Shown piece after piece: positions 14,649 through 18,751 of a stretch of 18,751 nt of DNA. The notes beneath the pieces are model-generated. The model did not search any database. It saw nothing but the letters and a program-made list of their open reading frames with translations, and had not been told where the DNA came from. Made by a program: the position numbers and the translations under genes. The DNA comes from Leadbetterella sp031420365 (lineage in GTDB: Bacteria > Bacteroidota > Bacteroidia > Cytophagales > Spirosomataceae). The stretch's first letter is position 1; each line of letters starts with the position of its first letter. Location of the stretch: the NCBI GenBank assembly GCA_031420365.1, contig JANOMP010000366.1:1-18751 (forward strand), written 5' to 3'.

Positions 14649-16778
14649 TTATCTTAAAAGCAGAATAGAACCTGAAATATTAAAAGGCCTTCCTGTATCG
14701 CTTAGCGCATTGATTACATAAGCGTAAGTTCCAGCAGGAGCGGGTGTTAAATTGTTGGCTTTATTCCCATTCCATTCATCAGCCAAAGATTCTGCCTTAA
14801 ACAACGTCGCCCCCCATCTATCATAGATTTTAATAGTTCCGCTGCTTATAAACTTTGTACGAATCTTAAAAGTCTCAGAATCAACCGGTAGAATTCCATC
14901 CGGAGTAAACGCAGTTGGGATAAAAATTGCTGGTGGCACTACTACTGTAAAAGTGTTGGAGTGTGAAAAAATAAATTGATTTTTATATTGTTCAGTGTCA
15001 ACAGTTTGCATTCCCATAATTCGAAATTTTACTTCAGATTGTGTCGAAGAATTCAACACATCTTGAATTCCATATTCCAAATTGCTTGTTTTTTTATATG
15101 GTATGAATGAATTAAAGGTTGGATCAAAATACTCTATAGAATAATCTACCGTAGAGGCAGTATTGTAAATTTCAGGGGGTATTGAATAGGGTGTCCAATT
15201 TAGATTTCCTTTGCTTTCGGAAGACAATAAAATGGAACAGAATGGGTCAGATAGAGCCGAAGTTATTCCACATTGATCTATATATTTATATTTATAACAA
15301 TAAGATGCTGGCTCTTCGTTTATGGCAACATCAAAATACGTATTGTTCTTACTTTTTCCTAGTTCCTCATAATTTTTACTATCATTTATGGCTCTAAAAA
15401 ATGTATATTCATTTCCTGTGGTAGTTTCAACAATTACTAGCTTGATGGTTTTATCGTCAGTTGGGTCAAAGCCTACACTTACTAAATTAGTAGGTTTGAT
15501 CGAAACTGCGTTTGCTTTTGGGTCAACCGTTATTTGAGCTGATTTAATACTTATTATATAGGGCGTGTTATTCAAAGAAACCGGTGGGTATAAAGTAGAA
15601 ATGCTATATAAATATTTGTTGGTACAATTTATTGTATTGTCTATATAAGATGTTTCAGTTTTTGTTGGTAATGGCGGATTATTAGAACTTCCCGCTTGTC
15701 CTACTATTTCTTTAGTCAATCGTAAAGTGGTAGGAACACTGCTTGGATTAGTTGGCATATTCCATTTAAGTTCCACTTCTGTAGTCTTTTTTATATTTGG
15801 CTGAAGATTAATTGAGCATAAAGTATTTTGTGAGTAGGTTGCTTTACCACATGAATTTATCCCTTTCAATCTAAAACAATATTTTTCATTTTCATTTAAT
15901 CCAGTTAGTTGCTTCAATCCATCTGATGCATCAGCCAATTTAGTCCAAGAATTTGTATTTAATCCATTGTCAATTTGAGCTTCTAATTCATAGTTTTCTC
16001 CTTTCTTAAAGCCAACAAATTGTATTTTTGCTTCTTTTCCTCCATTTTCTCCTTCCAAAGTAGTTAGCAAAGTTGAGTTGTCTGCTAGTGGATTAATGGG
16101 TTTAATTGAAGTTGGACAAATTGTAAATCCATTTCTAATGTATTCTCCTTGAATTTTAATGGTGGGCGGAGTACTTGTATAATTATGAGTTTTTACTACT
16201 GGAAGTGTAGTTGTGGCATTAATATTAATTACTTCTGTAATTCCATCACCCCAATCTAGCTTATATCTATTATGCAAATTTTCTGGAACTGCCGGAATTG
16301 TAAAAGTTACAGAATTTCCACCACAGTTGGTTGCAGTTACAGTAGGTTCTACCATTCTATTGATTTCAGTAAGGTTACAAGTCAAATATTTTTGAGTGCC
16401 CTTATTTCCTGTCATCAAAATCCAATGATATCCAGCACTTAATAATTGACTTGTTTTTTCTGATACAAGAGATATGGAAATTGCTGTATTTAAATTAAAA
16501 TTATTATTGATTCCAGTATACATTACCGCGTTAGTTAACAATACGTTACCAATAGTTGGGTCTCTATCATTCTCTAAAGAAATCATTGCCGTTGATTGGT
16601 TAAATGGAATACAGGTAATCTGAGGAGAAACGTTTATAAAACCTCCAATTAAATATCCAGCTGGAGGAGTTGTACATATAGTAGGCTTAGGTGGGGCGGC
16701 TTGGCTCCAAGAAAGGTGGGTGTTAAACACCAATGCAACAATCCCTAAGATTGAAAATTTTACTTTTAAAAGGGACAT
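14649..16778 (-). CDS. Secreted protein with PKD/Fn3-like modules and T9SS type B sorting domain
   Basis: This 709-residue exported protein is probably carried to the surface by the T9SS. It has a signal peptide at 1-26 (cut near SWSQ-A). The N-terminal domain carries cysteines 35 and 56. A PKD-like module lies around 165-230, with DWGDGI at 175-180 and HNY at 198-200. Two Fn3-like modules each end in the same cysteine pattern, C-x8-C-x10-C-S-I, at 301/310/321 and 494/503/514. Further beta modules precede the C-terminal domain at 615-709. That domain has IFIPTAFTPDG (618-628), IKIYDRWGATLF and PAGTYAYVI, the hallmark of the gliding motility-associated C-terminal (type B, CHU_C) sorting domain. 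No catalytic domain is seen, so an adhesive or structural role is inferred. It is transcribed alone and divergently from the lamin-tail gene. Confidence 0.9.
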   Translation of the reverse strand: MSLLKVKFSILGIVALVFNTHLSWSQAAPPKPTICTTPPAGYLIGGFINVSPQITCIPFNQSTAMISLENDRDPTIGNVLLTNAVMYTGINNNFNLNTAISISLVSEKTSQLLSAGYHWILMTGNKGTQKYLTCNLTEINRMVEPTVTATNCGGNSVTFTIPAVPENLHNRYKLDWGDGITEVININATTTLPVVKTHNYTSTPPTIKIQGEYIRNGFTICPTSIKPINPLADNSTLLTTLEGENGGKEAKIQFVGFKKGENYELEAQIDNGLNTNSWTKLADASDGLKQLTGLNENEKYCFRLKGINSCGKATYSQNTLCSINLQPNIKKTTEVELKWNMPTNPSSVPTTLRLTKEIVGQAGSSNNPPLPTKTETSYIDNTINCTNKYLYSISTLYPPVSLNNTPYIISIKSAQITVDPKANAVSIKPTNLVSVGFDPTDDKTIKLVIVETTTGNEYTFFRAINDSKNYEELGKSKNNTYFDVAINEEPASYCYKYKYIDQCGITSALSDPFCSILLSSESKGNLNWTPYSIPPEIYNTASTVDYSIEYFDPTFNSFIPYKKTSNLEYGIQDVLNSSTQSEVKFRIMGMQTVDTEQYKNQFIFSHSNTFTVVVPPAIFIPTAFTPDGILPVDSETFKIRTKFISSGTIKIYDRWGATLFKAESLADEWNGNKANNLTPAPAGTYAYVINALSDTGRPFNISGSILLLR

Positions 16779-17109
16779 ATCTATTAATTACTTTAATTTT
16801 CTATTCATTAACCTAGTTGAAAATTAAATAAATCAATAATCGTGCCTTTTAAAAAAGTTTTTTTTAAAGAGTGAATAATCTTTATTTTACATTAATTATT
16901 GGTAGTTATGCAATAGATGACATAATTAAATAATAGTTTGGCTTAGTTTTTGATAAAAGCGTTTTTTTATAATCTGACCTAAAAAGTATTTTTTTTGGGT
17001 AAATCGTTTTTATTCGTTGAATATTAAAACTTTGGAGCATTTTTAATTGCATGTAGTAATTTAGCATTAAATTTATCTTTTCATAATTATAAATAATACA
17101 CAACTGAAA
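16779..17109. other. Divergent intergenic region between two secreted-protein genes
   Basis: This 331-bp AT-rich stretch separates the type B CTD gene (leftward) from the lamin-tail gene (rightward). It must hold the promoters for both, but no exact TAnnTTTG box at a good distance was found on either strand. An almost pure A/T inverted repeat lies at 16846-16869 and is probably compositional. A 65-codon minus-strand open frame at 16906-17103 has a Lys/Tyr/Asn-rich product with no recognisable feature, and I do not call it a gene. Confidence 0.5.
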
Positions 17110-18751
17110 ATGAAAAATTTGATAATCTCGTTAGTATGTTTTTTTTCTTATGATTGTTATTCGCAAAATTTTAGTTTGTTAATCACCGAAATTTTTGCAG
17201 ACCCTACACCAAGTAAAGGCTTACCTGAAAAAGAATTTATTGAATTATTCAACTCGACATCCAAACTTATCAATCTAAAAGGCTTCAGACTAATTTATGG
17301 TAAAACAGAAGTTCTGTTTCCCGAAGTACTGGTTTTACCGCAAGAATATGTGATAGTTTGTCGAAAAGGTAACGAGCAGGATTTTGCTAATTATGGTAAA
17401 GTAATACCATTAAACAGTTTTTCACTAGTTAATGAAGGCAGTTTGCTAGTTTTAAAAGACGAAAAGCAAAATGATATTTTTTTTGTAACTTATTCATCAA
17501 ATTGGTACACTAAAGGTAAAGACCAAGGTTATTCGTTAGAAATGATTGATTTAAGTTTTCCATGTCAAGGGTATCAAAATTGGGAATCCTCTATTAATCC
17601 ACTCGGGGCGAGTCCCGGAAAGAAAAACTCAGTATCAAGAAACAAACCTGATATAACACCACCAATTTTACTTTCTTCGTCTCTAAATAATTTTATAATT
17701 TCTCTAAAATTTGATGAAATTCTCAGTTTTTCGACTTCTCAAATTAAAAGTAAATTTTCATTGCCTAATTTAACAATTAAAAATGTTAAGTTTTTACCTT
17801 ATGATTACACTGTTTTACAAATTGAATTACTAAGGAAATTAGAACAAAACGAAGAGCTAAAGTTAGAATTAGATGCCATAGAAGATTGCTCTGGAAATGT
17901 AAGCCCCAAAGTTATTGTAGATTTTTTTAATCTTTCGCCACCAGACTCATCCGAACTGCTTATTTCTGAAATTCTTTTTAATCCGCATACTGGAGGAAAG
18001 GATTATGTGGAATTTTATAACAATTCAAGTAATAAAATTAATTTAAAAAGTTGGTATTTGGCAAATATGGATTTAAAAGGTGTGATTGGTAATTTTGAAG
18101 TGATTTCCACTTCTGACTTAATTGTAAAGCCTAAGGAATTTTTAGCAATTACTGAAAACGCTAAAATTACCGAAAGTCAATATCCCACTTTTGAAAAAAG
18201 ACACATTTTCCAATCCTCAAAGATTCCTAGTTTTAATATTGATAAGGGTACAGTTTTACTTTTTAATCCTGAAAGAAAAGAATTTGATAGGTTTTCTTAT
18301 TCTGATAAAATGCATACAGCATTTATTGGAGATCCAAAAGGAGTATCCTTGGAGCGAATTAATTTTAAAATAGCAAATAGGATTGCTTCTAATTGGCATT
18401 CAGCTTCTTCTGAAGTTTTTTATGGTACTCCTGGATATGCAAATTCTCAAAAAGCCCCTCAAGTTTTACAAGATCAGGTCTATGTGGAGCCTCTTGTTTT
18501 TAATCCTTATCAAAACTCTGTGAATAATTCCACATATTTATATTACGATTTGGAAGCCAATGGGCAATTAGTTTCGATTGATGTATTGGATAAATTCGGA
18601 ATATCAAAACGCAAATTGAGAAATATTAGCTTGATAGGTTCTCAAGGAAAAATAGAATGGGACGGCAGTGGAGAAGATGGGAATCTTTTGCCTGTGGGGT
18701 ATTATTTTTTTAATGTTCAACTTACTAAATCTAATAAGGTTGAAACCTTTC
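17110..18751 (+). CDS. Secreted lamin-tail-domain protein, 3' end outside the window
   Basis: The ATG at 17110 opens a frame that stays open for 547 codons to the right edge. The product starts with a signal peptide (MKNLIISLVCFFSYDCYSQN, cut near residue 18). The first lamin-tail (LTD) domain begins at about 23 (LLITEIFADPTP, then EFIELFN) and runs to about 172, followed by an SbsA-like Ig domain at about 181-275 (starting DITPPIL). A second LTD starts at about 281 (ELLISEILFNP...DYVEFYNNS) and runs to about 448. From about 457 a FlgD-like Ig fold appears, with VYVEPLVFNPYQN and LPVGYYFFNVQL (528-539). LTD domains in bacterial exported proteins are thought to serve adhesion or surface assembly, often next to nucleases or phosphatases; no enzyme domain is seen here. 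Probably only a few residues are missing. T9SS export is plausible but unproven. Confidence 0.88.
   Translation, partial: MKNLIISLVCFFSYDCYSQNFSLLITEIFADPTPSKGLPEKEFIELFNSTSKLINLKGFRLIYGKTEVLFPEVLVLPQEYVIVCRKGNEQDFANYGKVIPLNSFSLVNEGSLLVLKDEKQNDIFFVTYSSNWYTKGKDQGYSLEMIDLSFPCQGYQNWESSINPLGASPGKKNSVSRNKPDITPPILLSSSLNNFIISLKFDEILSFSTSQIKSKFSLPNLTIKNVKFLPYDYTVLQIELLRKLEQNEELKLELDAIEDCSGNVSPKVIVDFFNLSPPDSSELLISEILFNPHTGGKDYVEFYNNSSNKINLKSWYLANMDLKGVIGNFEVISTSDLIVKPKEFLAITENAKITESQYPTFEKRHIFQSSKIPSFNIDKGTVLLFNPERKEFDRFSYSDKMHTAFIGDPKGVSLERINFKIANRIASNWHSASSEVFYGTPGYANSQKAPQVLQDQVYVEPLVFNPYQNSVNNSTYLYYDLEANGQLVSIDVLDKFGISKRKLRNISLIGSQGKIEWDGSGEDGNLLPVGYYFFNVQLTKSNKVETF

Noticed and set aside
16846..16869. 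A/T inverted repeat resembling a terminator
   Set aside because: The stem is almost entirely A/T with a minimal loop, and it sits between two divergent starts where a terminator has no role.
16906..17103. Minus-strand open frame of 65 codons in the divergent gap
   Set aside because: Composition is Lys/Tyr/Asn/Ile-rich as expected from random AT-rich DNA, there is no recognisable motif, and it would occupy the promoter region of the lamin-tail gene.
1..18751. CRISPR array, tRNA/rRNA genes, toxin-antitoxin or defence genes
   Set aside because: I read both strands for regular direct repeats, cloverleaf-type sequence and small gene pairs and found none.

Overview
The window comes from an AT-rich member of the Bacteroidota that carries the type IX secretion system (T9SS). 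The evidence is a complete gldK-gldL-gldM-gldN (porK-porN) block with a PorP/SprF-type gene upstream, plus two large exported proteins: one ends in a type B T9SS sorting domain, the other carries lamin-tail domains. A DUF4271 gene and a hemD-like gene sit immediately upstream, an arrangement I associate with Cytophagales-like and related Bacteroidota. That placement is an inference; no rRNA or tRNA gene is visible to fix the taxonomy.

Layout: positions 1-84 (minus) hold what looks like the first 28 codons of an IS5/IS1182-like transposase, with a candidate terminal repeat near 151-162. Next come minus-strand housekeeping genes: proC (298-1098), then gatB followed 9 nt later by a TlpA/thioredoxin-like lipoprotein gene (3851 down to 1254). 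A hairpin at 1198-1238 separates the latter from proC. A strong intrinsic terminator at 3991-4023 closes the next transcription unit. That unit, read right to left, is DUF4271 (11883) - hemD - porP/sprF - gldK - gldL - gldM - gldN (4044). GldL/GldM form the proton-driven inner-membrane motor, GldK/GldN the periplasmic ring, and PorP/SprF is an outer-membrane accessory protein.

Right of a 291-bp divergent gap, the plus strand encodes a BchI/MoxR-like AAA+ ATPase and, 9 nt later, an AraC-family regulator. Converging on them from the minus strand is a 709-residue secreted protein with PKD-like and Cys-bearing Fn3-like modules and a type B C-terminal domain. After a 331-bp divergent gap, a plus-strand gene runs off the right edge (547 codons visible). 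It encodes a secreted protein with two lamin-tail domains, an Ig-like domain between them and a FlgD-like C-terminal fold.

How they fit together: the gld/por genes build the secretion and motility machine, and the 709-residue protein is a likely cargo. The lamin-tail protein is exported, but its C-terminus is not fully visible. Four genes needed start correction or comment: gatB, gldK and porP are better started at internal ATGs than at the upstream TTG/GTG, while the DUF4271 gene appears really to start at TTG. I see no defence system, CRISPR array or clearly novel system. The most open questions are the ATPase/AraC pair without a visible VWA partner, the link between hemD/DUF4271 and the T9SS, and a perfect 10-bp dyad upstream of gatB.
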